Source: Azolla caroliniana
Taxonomy: Eukaryota > Polypodiophyta
DNA length: 64,000 bases
NCBI GenBank assembly: GCA_043228905.1
Contig: JBHGNT010000005.1
Location: 15,066,001-15,130,000, forward strand
Direction of reading: 5' to 3'
Positions 11,436-21,722 of this stretch are shown piece after piece; positions within the stretch are counted from its first letter, which is position 1, and each line of letters begins with the position of its first letter. The notes below the pieces were generated by a model, which saw only the letters and a program-made list of their open reading frames with translations, was not told the DNA's origin and ran no database searches. The position numbers were made by a program, and so were the translations under genes.

Positions 11436-12977
11436 TGCAACTAGCCCAGTCTTACCTCGAAGATCTGAGAGACTGTCGCAACCCCAGAGAGGTACTCTCT
11501 TGGAATCTTCTTCATGGACATTGGAGAACCAATATCATCTGAAAAGGCATCGACATCAGCTGACTCAGCCACATGGGATCTGGCGATGGAGTCGGAAATG
11601 AACTCCATTCGGCAAAATAAGACTTGGGACTTGGTTGAACTCCTGAACAACCAACGTGCTCTTCCATGCAAATGGGTCTATCGACTCAAAGAGACATCGA
11701 ATTCTACATATCCCAAGTATAAGGCCAGATTAGTCACGAAGTGTTTCCAACAACAATATGGCATCGACTTCAACGAGATTTTTCACCAGTGGTGAAAATG
11801 TCCACCCTTCGATTTCTACTCGATGTAGTGGCAGCCAAAAATTTGACATTGATTCAGCTAGATGTAAAAAGGCATTCCTCCATGGTGACCTAGAGGAGGA
11901 AATTTATATCGAGCAGTCGAAAGGCTTTGTGGTATTTGACCATGAACATCTAGTTTGCCGACTCAGGAAGAGTCTTTACGGCCTGAAATAGGCACCGAGG
12001 CAATGGTACAAGAAGTTCGATGACTTCATCCAATCAATCGGATTCTCAAAGAACGATGAGGATCACTACCTCTTCACCAAAAAAGCTCAAGATGGGTCGC
12101 TTATCTTCCTCATCATCTACATGGACGACATGCTACTCTCCGGTCTGTAAGCCGGAGAGTTCACCGAACTTGTTCAGAACCTGCGATTGAAGTTTGCCAT
12201 GAAGGACCTCAGTTCAGCAAGACACATTCTAGGGATGAAGATAATTAAGATTCACACTCGACAACAGTTGTTCCTATCTCAAGCCGACTATATTTGACGT
12301 GTCTTAGAATGCTTCAACATGCACCCAGCCAAATTTTTTTCGACCCCGCTCCCCATTAATCTTCAAATCTCTCAACGAGATTGCCCAACATCCAGTCTGG
12401 AAGGGGAAGATATGAAGTCAGTACCATATGCATCCGCAGTCGGCTCCTTGATGTACGCAATGGTTGCGACACGACCTGACATTGCTCATGCCGTAGGAGT
12501 CATCGGCAGATTTATGCACAATTTCGGACGTTCGCATTGGAATGTAATTAAGCATTTGTTTCGATATCTTGTTGGCACAAAATACTATGACATCCTATTC
12601 GGCCCAAACTATTCTTCAGGCGTAGTCAGTTATACCGACTCAAACTTTGACACTGTATAGATGGTCGAAAGTCGACAACCAGATACTGCTTTAAATTCGG
12701 CAATGCAGCAACCTCATGGAAGTCGAAACTTTAGGACTATATTGCTACGTCAATGACTGAGGCTGAATATGTTGTTCCATCTGACACGGCGAAAGAGGCC
12801 TTATGGCTCAATCGGCTAGCTCGCACATTTCAACATGTCGATTCCGACTCAGCTCCAATTGTCTACAGTGATAGTCAAGGTGTTGTCGCATTATCGAAAA
12901 ATCCGATTTAGCACAACACCTCGAATCATATAGACATAGCCTAGATGGATACAGATTTGTCTGAATCGGCGTGCTTC
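11436..12977 (+). pseudogene. Copia X reverse transcriptase-RNase H, broken
   Basis: RT starts near 11560 with MESEMNSIRQNKTWDLVE and KARLVTKCFQQQYGIDF. A frameshift near 11790 and a stop after SLYGLK (11989-11991) follow. The catalytic site reads IYMDDMLLSG (about 12115-12144; YVDD changed to YMDD). RNase H begins with YASAVGSLMYAMVATRPDI (12427) and TDSNFDT (about 12637) and is cut off at SDSQGVVALSKNPI (about 12870-12910) plus a short tail. Confidence 0.82.
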
Positions 12978-13769
12978 TTCCATCACTCGCTCTCCCGGTG
13001 GCCTTTCTTGCCACAATACCAGAAGTCTATCGCAAGCTTTGCTTGCCGGTTCCTGGTGCCAGCTTGACTCCCCCTACTTCTAGAGGGTTAGGAACTATTG
13101 TTGGCATTCCGATTATGCCTTCGGTTTTGCTCTTGTAGGATGCCTCCATTGCGTGTTGACCTGCCTCGTCCACCAAGACCACGGAGCCTATCATCCTTTG
13201 TGTACTGCATCTTGTTGTTGGTGTGTGTACTCGTTGACGCAACCGTGTGGTTCTCTTCAACGAGAAGCATTGATTGAATCTCGAAGAATGATGACATATT
13301 CTCTCTCGTCAGACCACGGTCTGGAATGATCCAAACTTCTACGCCAATCCTCTGAGAAAGACCTGCACCATTTCTTCCTCCTCGACGATCACGTTGACAG
13401 GGGCTAGAGAATCGCAGATGTCCTTGATTCGGGAGTTGTAGTTAGCCATCAACATGTCTCTTTGCCAGACGTTGCTCAACTCCTGTCTGAGTTGTAGCTT
13501 TCTGGTTGTGGTGCTTGCGGCGAAAATCTTCTTCAGATTCCCCAAGCCTCCTTTGACGTCTTGGCGTCACAGATGTAGCTCAATAGCTAATCACCGACAC
13601 TAGATGCAAAGCAGTAGAGAACTCTGCTTGCTGACTGTTCCCAAGTCGGAAAATCCCTATGTGTCAAATCCGGTGCTGCATCGTTTGCTCCTTCAACATA
13701 ACTCCAATACCCATGTCCTAACAGGTATCAGTGCATCTTGTATGACCAAGATGAGTAGTTGCTCCTATC
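12978..13769 (-). pseudogene. Copia E gag (left piece)
   Basis: Read on the minus strand this is the central part of a copia gag (UBN2-type): KKIFAASTTTRKLQLRQELS, then DICDSLAPVNV and EEEEMVQVFLRG (13339-13545), then a zinc-knuckle region near 12990-13020. It closely parallels the gag of copia H (52850-53791). The gag N-terminus is on the other side of chromovirus D (26560-26693), which interrupted it after 13769. The left end is fused to RNase H of copia X without an LTR. Confidence 0.8.
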
Positions 13770-14401
13770 TGTCAAGGATAGTACTAGAGGCAAGGAGAAT
13801 TAGTACTAAAGATAGAGAAGAAAAATGAGGATTAGTGCTAAGAAGGGAAAGAGTGTGTGAGAATCACGAGAGGGGAGAGAGAGAGAGATAGATAGATTAT
13901 ATTATCATCTTCGGAGGTCAAATATGACCTATGACACCAAAAATATTACATTTCACCTGATACGTGTGAAGGTGAGTAGCGACTCTAGATGTTCAAGAAC
14001 TTTACCAATGAATGTTGCAATCGAGAGTGCACATCATGGTTGTGAGAGAAATTCATGCAAGGATTGGGCTCGATTGAAGAGATGTGGAAAGCATGGTCAA
14101 ATATGATCAAAGGCAGAGCATTGTATCAAAGTGTGATACTCAGACTCTTGAACTTGTTTAGGGCAAAGTGTGCATAGTGGGCCACTCTCATCACTTGTGC
14201 CCCAACGCCCAATCTCACATCTCAATGTGTGCGAGCTAAGTTGCATGGAAGCAATGGTTTGAATGTCAGATATCGGGATGGGCTCTAACATGTATCAATG
14301 TGTACGGCTTCCCCGTTTCGCGAAGAATATGGTTTTGTAGTTAGGTGCAACATTTGTAGTACAATGTGTGAAGCGTGACCTTTTATCGACGCATTTGTAG
14401 T

Positions 14402-14448
<47 letters not shown>

Positions 14449-14754
14449 GACAGACAACAAGAAGTATAGTATATTATATGAAGAAAGATACAAGAACGGC
14501 TAGGAGGCTTAAGACTAGCGTTGAACCGAATTGGTTCTAAATAATGCCATGTGCCTCTATTTATAGTACTGTCATGAATACTCCTAAAGTTTCTAGAATG
14601 TTCCACAGTAATTTGTAATCTACATGAATTTCCTATAATGAAATAATAAATGAAAATTATATTTTTGTAATACAATGCAGAACTTAATGGTATGGCTTGA
14701 ACCCATCTAACACAAGATCATGGGTTCAAATCCTTTTGGAGCCATATCATGACA
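13770..14754 (-). repeat. 3' LTR of chromovirus D with an insertion
   Basis: Aligns with the 5' LTR (26127-26559) at both ends: TCAAGGATARTACTAGAGGCA on the left and GAGCCATATCATGACA on the right. About 515 bp (13889-14404) are extra and derive from a LINE. A purine tract complement (CTATCCCCCCTTTT) follows at 14755. A (GA)n run of about 40 bp lies at 14404-14443. The minus strand has a TATA-like TATAAATAG near 14560. Confidence 0.85.
13889..14404 (-). mobile_element. 5'-truncated non-LTR (LINE) retrotransposon fragment
   Basis: Minus-strand frame 14097-14291 has LRCEIGRWGTSDESGPLCTLC followed by a His and Cys in EYHTLIQC, giving C-x2-C...H-x4-C. This matches the zinc-binding domain found after RT in plant LINEs (zf-RVT type). 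The reading continues after a stop with LHEFLSQP and ALSIATFIGKVLEH, typical LINE C-terminal text. The 3' end finishes in a short TATC/TCTC simple repeat, consistent with target-primed insertion into a GA-rich site of the LTR. Confidence 0.65.
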
Positions 14755-14768
14755 CTATCCCCCCTTTT

Positions 14769-15862
14769 AAACGATGAGTGCTACGAGTCATCTTTGATTG
14801 AGGACCAGGTTTGTCTGGATACTGACAATGGAAGTCCTCAAGAAGAGCTTGAGCATTTGCCACATTCTCTACTGGTTCCCAAGTACACTCGCTTGGACTA
14901 TACCCTAGCCAATTGACCAAATAGTAGAGCTTGTTGCGAACAATCTTCGAATCGAGGATGGCAGCAACCTCGTACTCAAGTCCATCTTGAAGTTCGATCG
15001 GGGTGGAGGTGGTGTAATACGATTGGGAATAATGTTGTCCTGATAGGGTTCTAGAAGAGAACTATGAAATAACGGATGTATCCGTAGTTGCAAAGGTAGC
15101 TCAAGGCGAAAAGTGACATTATTAATTTTTCCGTTAATACGGAAAGTCCCTAACCGAGTAGTTTTTATGTGCCATCGTAATAGCCATACACGATCTCCAA
15201 TATCAAAGCAGGATGGAAGCCGATGGCGATCCGCATAATCCTTCTGTGTTTGTTGGGCTTGATGTAGGTGGGTAGATAATTTTGCCTGAATCTTTCATAG
15301 CCACTCCAAATGATTCTCTGCACTAGGATTTGTGGGTAACTTTGGAATTTCTATTACACACTAGTGAGGATGGTAGCCTGTACAAGCATAGAATGGTGTA
15401 ACCCTAGTAGAGATGTTGATAAATTTATTATAAGCAAATTCAACAAAATGTTGAATATCTACCCAATTATCTTGTTGATAGCTTAGAAAACATCGAAGAT
15501 ATTGTTCTAGAATTTGATTTGTACATGCTGCTTGACCATCTGTTTGGGGATGATAGCCGACGGAGAGGTTGCATGTGACCTTGAGAAATTTGAAGAGATG
15601 CTTCCAAAATTTAGAGACGAATTGTGGTCCACGATCACTGATGATACTATCGGGAAGGCCAAGATGCCAAAATATTTCACGCATAACAATTCCTGATGTT
15701 TCTTCACTAGTGATTTCCTTAGTACATGGCAAGAAATGTGCCATCTTAGTATACCAATCAACCATTGTTAAGACCGTGTTGAAGCCCTTCGAATACGGAA
15801 GATCTATAATAAAATCTAGAGAAATAGATTTCCATGGCTTGATGGGGATGGGTAATGGCTCC
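14769..15862 (-). pseudogene. Chromovirus D integrase core and chromodomain
   Basis: Minus-strand frame 15361-15765 is the integrase core: MVDWYTKMAHFLPC with the first Asp, ISDRGPQFVSKFW with the second, and YHPQTDGQAACTNQ where the catalytic Glu would be (family DGQTERVNQ), so the Glu is lost. Further left (14790-14940) is a chromodomain: YLVNWLGYSPSECTWEPVEN followed by NAQALLEDF. Chromodomains target such elements to heterochromatin (family knowledge). The core is cut at 15862 by copia C; the integrase N-terminus resumes at 21723. Confidence 0.88.
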
Positions 15863-16229
15863 TGTTGAGAATCAAGCTCAACTTGGTCTAGTGTGTGAAC
15901 TCACCTTGAGAATGAATAGACATTCCAACGGTCAAGAGTCACCATTATGTCACCACTTTGTATTCTAGCATTTAGTATGAGTCATAGAATCATATTCTAT
16001 GACACATAACTTATGAGCTTTCACATTCCCCATGCTCCATGAGTCTTGTAGTTAATGAAGAGAGAGGGTGACTATATAAAGCACAATGTTGAGTCTTTCT
16101 CCTTTGTTAATATACTTTTACCTTGCGTATTCTCTATGTCTTATTCCTTGTCTTTCTCACTCTCTCTCTCATACACACACATAACTCACATCTCTTCCGC
16201 TTCACAAGAATCATATCCGATTCTTTACA
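15863..16229 (+). repeat. 5' LTR of copia C
   Basis: Runs from TGTTGAGAATCAAG to CCGATTCTTTACA (367 bp). A TATA-like CTATATAAAGC lies near 16072. A (TC)n/(AC)n stretch at about 16157-16182 is in the transcribed leader. The primer site follows immediately. Confidence 0.85.
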
Positions 16230-16242
16230 TGGTATAAGAGCG
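16230..16242 (+). promoter_or_regulatory. Primer binding site (initiator tRNA-Met), one mismatch
   Basis: TGGTATAAGAGC directly abuts the LTR end; the plant tRNA-iMet complement is TGGTATCAGAGC. This is the site of minus-strand DNA priming. Confidence 0.85.
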
Positions 16243-16397
16243 ATTTGGTAGCTCGATCTAGCCCATTCGCCTCATCGTGATCGTGTGTTGTGGTCCACGC
16301 TGACGACCAAGAACCGGCTCATCGCTATCGTAGCTTCGCTACCTAGCTCGCATTCGAAGAGAGAAGAAGAAGAAGAAGAAGAAGAAGAATCGACATA

Positions 16398-17455
16398 ATG
16401 AATACTCAAATGGGGAGTGCTCTCCCTACCGAGAAGTTGGATCGAAACAACTTCGCATCTTGGGAGTACAACATGCACCAATACCTTGTCGGACAAGGCT
16501 ATTGGAGCTACATCAAAGGAGCGTATGAAGACCGACCCGCCGAAGCGGCTCCCGGATACGCGACATGAGAGCAAGCCGCAAGCCGCGTGATGTATTGCTT
16601 GGCGACATGTGTTCACGATCACATGCTCGGCTACATTCGCGAAGCCAAGACGCCGAAGGAGGCATGGGAAAATCTACGAAAGATTTTCGCGACGAACACA
16701 ACTGCAACACGGCTTCAACTCCGCCAAGAGTTGAACAACATTCAATAAAGGGACATGTCCATTACGATATACACCTCGAAGATCAAGGAGCTTTGCGATT
16801 CGCTCGGCTCAATAAGTGTAAATATCGATGATGATGAGATGGTTCAAATATGCCTCAACGTCCTCGCACCACGGTTCAGTGCGATGCGAACCGCCGTTCT
16901 AGCACAGGAGAAATCTTCCTCCTTCTTCGAGCTCCAATCAATGCTATTGGTCGAAGAAAACCACGTGCGTACAAGGTGCAATGAGTCGGAAGTCCACATG
17001 CTCTACACGCACTCGAACGGAGGAAGAGGACGCGGATGGTCGAGAGGCCGATTCGGCCAAGGACAAGGCGGACGAGGTCCGACCTACGACAACAACTCCC
17101 AATTTCAGCTACAAAACGGAAGCCAACGAGGAACCTTCGCAAGAAGGGGGAGCTTCCACTCCGGCCCGAACCGTAAAAACACAACCGAATGCGGATATTG
17201 CAGAAAGCTCGGCCACCACGAAGAAGAGTGCCGAAAGAAGATGCATGAATTGGCTTCCACAAGCCGACAACTCACGAATTACGCGCACAACTCCGACTAT
17301 GAAGATCGTGGCGGAATGTATGCACACAACTCCGACCGTGGCAGAATGTATGGGCACAACTCCAACTACGAAGATCGTGGCAGAATGTATGCACACAACT
17401 CCGACCGTGGCGGAATGTTCATGATGAAACATAGAGCAAACTCTATGTTGGCCTC
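16398..17455 (+). pseudogene. Copia C gag
   Basis: Starts at ATG 16398 with LPTEKLDRNNFASWEYNMHQY, the usual opening of this gag type. The UBN2 region has EAWENLRKIFATNTTATRLQ and RQELNN, then an arginine/glycine-rich stretch (17020-17160) and a CCHC knuckle CGYCRKLGHHEEEC (about 17191-17232). After the knuckle is a tandem repeat of a short YEDRG-MYAHNSD unit (17272-17420). Stops at about 16566-16568 (ATGA where Trp is expected) and 16746-16748 disable it; otherwise the frame stays open to 17780. Confidence 0.88.
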
Positions 17456-18780
17456 TACCTCAACTAGTGCCTCCGGTCCGGAAGATGTATGGTTCGTCGA
17501 TTCCGGTGCCTCGAACCATATGACATCGCATCAAGAATGGTTCCGAGAACTTCGAGAGCCGGACCGACCCGGCTATGTAGAAACCAGAGACAACACTACA
17601 CACCCGATTCAGCACATCGGCAATGTTCCGTTCGGAAAAGAAGGTAAGAAAAATTACATTAAAAATGTCTTGCATGTACCGACCATTACGAAGAATTTGA
17701 TCTCCGTCGGCCAAATTGTAGAGCAAGGGATGCAAGTTCGATTTAATCAAGGCGGTTGCTTCATCGAAAAAGAGGGCTGACTCATTGCACGCGGATGAAG
17801 AGAGGGCCAAATGTTCATTCTCAACTCACACGAGATGAAATCGACCATGTTCGCAAAGGGCATGAAAGCCGACTCCGACATAGAGTTATGGCACAAGCGG
17901 ATTGGCCATATAAATCTCCAAAAGCTTAAAGCAATGAAATCGAAAGGAGTCGTCATCGGACTCCCAACATTCAAAGAGAAGGAGATTGAAGGTGTATGCG
18001 AAGCGTGCCAATTCGGCAAGCAACACCGACACCCATTCCCGAAAGAGCGGAACGTGAGTAAAGGTCTACTCGACGTAGTCCATTCCGACGTATGGGAACC
18101 GGCACAGACGGCTACATTCGGCGGATGTCGATATAACATGCTCTTCATCAATGACTTTTCTAGGCACACTTGGATCTACCCGATGCGGCAAAAGAGCAAA
18201 GTGTTCAAACACTTCCAAAATTTCAAGAATGAAGTCGAGAAAGCCATGGGTCGACATGTACCATGCCTACGATCGGATGGCGGCAAGGAGTACTTCTCGG
18301 ATGATTTCACGGCGTATCTCTGAAAGGAAGGAATTCGGCGAGAATTCACTTGCCGACACACTCCGCAACAAAACGGGGTAGACGAACGCAAAAATCAGCA
18401 CATCCTCAAAGTAGCGCGGGCCATGATGAACGAGAAGCATATGCCCAAGTCATATTGGGCCGAAGCTGCAAATACGGCCGTCTACCTAATGAACCGGTGC
18501 ACAACATCCGGCGTGCATGAGGTCACTCCGCACGAAAAATACTTCAGAAAGAAGCCGGACTTATCGCACACCCGGATATTCGGCGCGATAGCGTACGTGC
18601 ACATCCCCGACAAGAAGCGTCAAAAGCTTGACCCGAAATGTCGGAGAAATGTATCCTCGTAGGATACTCACTGGAGCAAAAGGGGTACAAGTGCTACAAC
18701 CCCTCAACTCGAAAATCTCGAGTAAGTCGAGACGTCGTTTTTTATGAGTCCGCATCCTAGTACACACCAGAGACAACTCC
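17456..18780 (+). pseudogene. Copia C protease and integrase
   Basis: The protease reads WFVDSGASNHMTSH (about 17489), an intact D-S-G-A site. After a TGA at 17778-17780 the GAG-pre-integrase and integrase follow: LWHKRIGHINLQKL and CEACQFGKQHRHPF give the zinc-binding residues; VHSDVWEP has the first Asp, LRSDGGKEYF the second, and QNGVDERKN the Glu. A TGA at 18321-18323 interrupts the core. The C-terminal block has IFGAIAYVHIPDKKRQKLDP. A frameshift near 18645 ends the frame. Confidence 0.87.
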
Positions 18781-18898
18781 AACTCTGACTCCGCTCAACC
18801 CGGAATCCGCCGAACAAGAGATAGAGGATGAAGATCGCCTTACACGCTTGTTCGAAGAAAGTCCAATCACGACCTGACTGAGCGAACCACAAGAGCCT

Positions 18899-19625
18899 TT
18901 GAGCGATCAAAGCACATCACGGCCTAGCTCGAAGATGGACAAAGGCAAGGCGAAAATGTCGGAATACGAAGACGATCGCTTCAACGACGATGAGTCGACT
19001 CACTCACTCGACAGTGAGTTTGGCGGCTTCAATGTACCAATCGGAGCTAAGAAAGCCCTCATCTCTACAAATGAAAAGCTCCGTCGATCCACCCATGAAA
19101 AGAACCTCGTAAGTCGATTCGGCTACAACGATTATATGGCATACCATTACGCCTTTATGATAAAGGTAGAGACAGTATGGGAGCCGGAAACCTTTTTCGA
19201 AGCCGCGAAGGACCTGCAATGGATCGAAGCAATGAACGAGGAGATGCATGCACTACGGAAGAACGAGACGTGGGATCTCATTCCCACCTCACCGTACAAA
19301 AAGGCAATCGGATGCAGATGGATTTACAAAGTGAAGTACAACGCCGACGGTTCCGTCAACCACTACAAAGCGCGACTCGTAGCAAAAGGCTACGCACAAA
19401 CGCATGGAGTTGACTACGAAGAGACCTTTGCCACGGCGAAAGGGTGGCACCTCCATCAAATGGACGCCAAGAACGCCATTCTACAAGGCGAATTAGAAGA
19501 GGAGGTGTACATGATACAACCACCCAGCTTCAACTCAAGCACCCATCTGAAAGCTATATGCCGACTCAAGAAGCCACTCTACGGCATCAAGCAAACACCG
19601 CGTGCTTGGCATTCAAAGATAACGC
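18899..19625 (+). pseudogene. Copia C reverse transcriptase, N-terminal part
   Basis: Open frame with NYNDYMAYHYAF-like linker text, then MHALRKNETWDLIP, GCRWIYKVKYNADGSVNHY, KARLVAKGYAQTHGVDYEET and GELEEEVYMIQPP. Compared with copia H (50780-50880), about 17 residues are missing in frame between ETFA and AKGWHLHQMD, inside the RT palm. The frame ends where the solo LTR inserts, after HSKIT. Confidence 0.87.
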
Positions 19626-20233
19626 TGTCGTGAAGAATTTCGGCCAGAGGCGGAAACCGGGAAACATTGGCTACATCGGCGGGGTGCAGCGTGTGTACGC
19701 ACCCATGTACATTTAGTGTGAATATCGAGGGCGCCTTTATGGCGCCGAAGAGTAGTCAAGTCAGGGCAGACGATCCCATGTAAGTCGGGATTTATCCCAC
19801 ATTGTAACGCATCCCTCTCCTTGTTCTATAAAAGGAAGGGAACGCCCTTTGTGAAAGGGTTGCCCATTTTGCATTAGAGGGTATACCGTTAGATTTAGGG
19901 TTTCTTCTTCTCCTTCTTCTCCCCCCTTCGTGTTTGCTTAGGGTTTGCTTTGGCTCGGCCTCCTGTGCAAGACCCCGCTCGGCCCGACGAGCTGAGAGCT
20001 CCCCGACAGCGGCTTGGCAGCTGACGACTACTGTAACCTACCTTGGAACGGCTCGAAACCGGGAATGTATTCTTCTGTTTATATATATACATTTGCGTCT
20101 GTCTGTGTATATTCGCGTCTCTGTTGGTGTCGGGTGCTCCCCCTTTCCTGCGTTTCCTGTACTTAAGGGTGTGAGTTGGGTTGGCCTGTGTGTGTGCGTG
20201 TGTGAGTGTGTGTGCGTGAGTCGGTGTTAAGCG

Positions 20234-20279
<46 letters not shown>

Positions 20280-20409
20280 TTGGTTGCTTCCGGTGTGCTT
20301 CTGGGATGCCCCGGGAACGGTGAAGCACGACTTCCCACGCTCCATCACTCCCTAGTCCAAGACCCCCGTGGTCCCGCCTTTCTCCACGCACGCGCGTAAC
20401 AACGCGACA
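19626..20409 (+). repeat. Solo LTR inserted in the RT of copia C
   Basis: Starts TGTCGTGAAG and ends AACGCGACA. The four bases on both sides are ACGC, a perfect target duplication, and the RT text on either side (KIT before, QYLHQIGF after) is contiguous once the LTR is taken out. A TATA-like CTATAAAAGG lies near 19826, and a (TC)n tract is at 20236-20276. The TGTCG...CGACA ends place it with the gypsy B/K type. Confidence 0.9.
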
Positions 20410-21492
20410 ACGCAATATCTTCATCAAATCGGCTTCCGTATGTCAAAATCGGACAACTCCCTCTACATATGAAGCGATTCCACAAGTCCGATCGTCATCA
20501 TCTTATATGTGGATGACCTAGTCATTGGAGGTGAGCATCTCATCAAAATCAATAAGGTCAAATCCCTCCTTTCCGACAAGTTCGAGATGACGGACATGAA
20601 GGAGCTCCACTACTTCCTCAGCATCGAGGTAATTCGTACTCCGGCCAAAATCATGATCTCTCAACAACACTACATCCTCAACTTGTTATACAAGTTAGGG
20701 ATGGTTGAGTGCAAATCCGCGGCAACCCTGCTCGATTGCAATCTCAAACTGGATGCAAACTCCGACACCAAAGCGTGTGAGCCGACTCAGTATCGGCAAC
20801 TCATCAGGAGTCTCATCTACCTCATGATCACTCGACCCGAACTCAGTTATCTGGTTGGTCTCCTTAGTCAATTCATGCAAACACCGCGTGATACTCACTT
20901 GGATTGCGCTAAGCGAGTTCTATGATATGTGAGCGGCACAATGGATTGCGGCATCCTCTACAAGACCGCGATGCCAATACGACTCGAGGGATACACAAAC
21001 GCCGATTGGGCCAGCTACAAAGACGATAGAATATCAACCTCCGGATTTGTTTTCTCCCTCGGCAGCGGAGCAATATCCTGGATCAGTAAAAAACAACCAA
21101 TCATCGCTCTTTCGAGCACAGAGGCGTAATATAGGGGCGCAGTAGTGGCCGCATGTGAAGCTGTATGGCTCAAAAGGATACTCAAGGATCTGGGCGTACC
21201 CATCAAGGATCCGACTTCCCTTTATTACGACAACATGAGCAATATCTATCTGGCTCGGAACCCGGTGTTCCACACGCGGACAAAGCACATCGAAGTGCAC
21301 TATCACTTCATTCGAGAGCGTGTTCTAGCTGGCGAAGTCGACCTACAACACATTTGCACAAATCTTCAAACGGTTGACATCTTCACTAAAGCCTTAGGAG
21401 CCGACAAGATGTGGCAATTCATGACCGATCTCGGATTGACGATCCCTGACCTGCCAAGCTTGAGGGGGAGTACTGAAGACATTACGCAATAA
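20410..21492 (+). pseudogene. Copia C reverse transcriptase C-terminal part and RNase H
   Basis: The catalytic site reads LYVDDLVIGG (about 20500-20530), intact. RT continues with DMKELHYFLSIEVIRT. RNase H follows: YTNADWASYKDDRISTSGFV (about 20988), ALSSTEA, YYDNMSNIYLA and HTRTKHIEVHYHFIRE. Stops at 20470-20472, 20923-20925 and 21127-21129 break the frame. It ends at ITQ (21492), overlapping the purine tract and the start of the right terminal sequence. Confidence 0.9.
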
Positions 21493-21722
21493 CGCGTGCA
21501 TTTCACAACCACGCAACGAAGCCGCGAAGAGCTGATCCACCGCGCAAAGTCACGAAGAAAGACGCAAGCCGAAGCACAAACTTCGCAACTACGCACAACG
21601 CAAGCTGGAGCACGGATTCCGCAACTCCGCATAAAGCGAGTCGACGCGAGTCGACGCGGACTCTGGAACGCGAGTCGAAGCGGATTTCGGATACCATCTG
21701 AAACCGACCCTAATAAACCCTA
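21473..21722 (+). repeat. Right terminal sequence of copia C (not matching its 5' LTR)
   Basis: After the purine tract the sequence starts TGAAGACATTACGC, as an LTR should, but it shares no visible similarity with TGTTGAGAATCAAG of the 5' LTR. It is GC-richer and ends at two CCTAATAAA copies next to the D integrase linker. It may be the U3 part of a different LTR. Confidence 0.55.

Larger units (their letters stand above)
9849..12977 (+). mobile_element. Ty1/copia retrotransposon X, truncated at both ends
   Basis: Contains the end of gag, protease, integrase, RT and most of RNase H in copia order, but no LTR of its own. The left end abuts the gypsy B LTR and the right end stops inside RNase H, where copia E sequence in the opposite orientation begins (about 12978). 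All domains carry stops and frameshifts. Confidence 0.85.
15863..21722 (+). mobile_element. Ty1/copia retrotransposon C, nested in chromovirus D
   Basis: Contains a 5' LTR, primer site, gag, protease, integrase, RT, RNase H and a purine tract (CTTGAGGGGGAGTAC, 21461-21475). It separates the GLL and PLPIPIKPW parts of the D integrase linker, which shows insertion into D. RT is split by a solo LTR at 19626-20409. The sequence after the purine tract does not match the 5' LTR, and no target duplication is seen, so the right end is rearranged or derives from another subfamily. Confidence 0.88.

Noticed and set aside
16876-17432. Minus-strand frames of 107-128 residues over copia C gag
   Set aside because: Shadows of the gag coding strand, including its tandem repeat; no motifs of their own.
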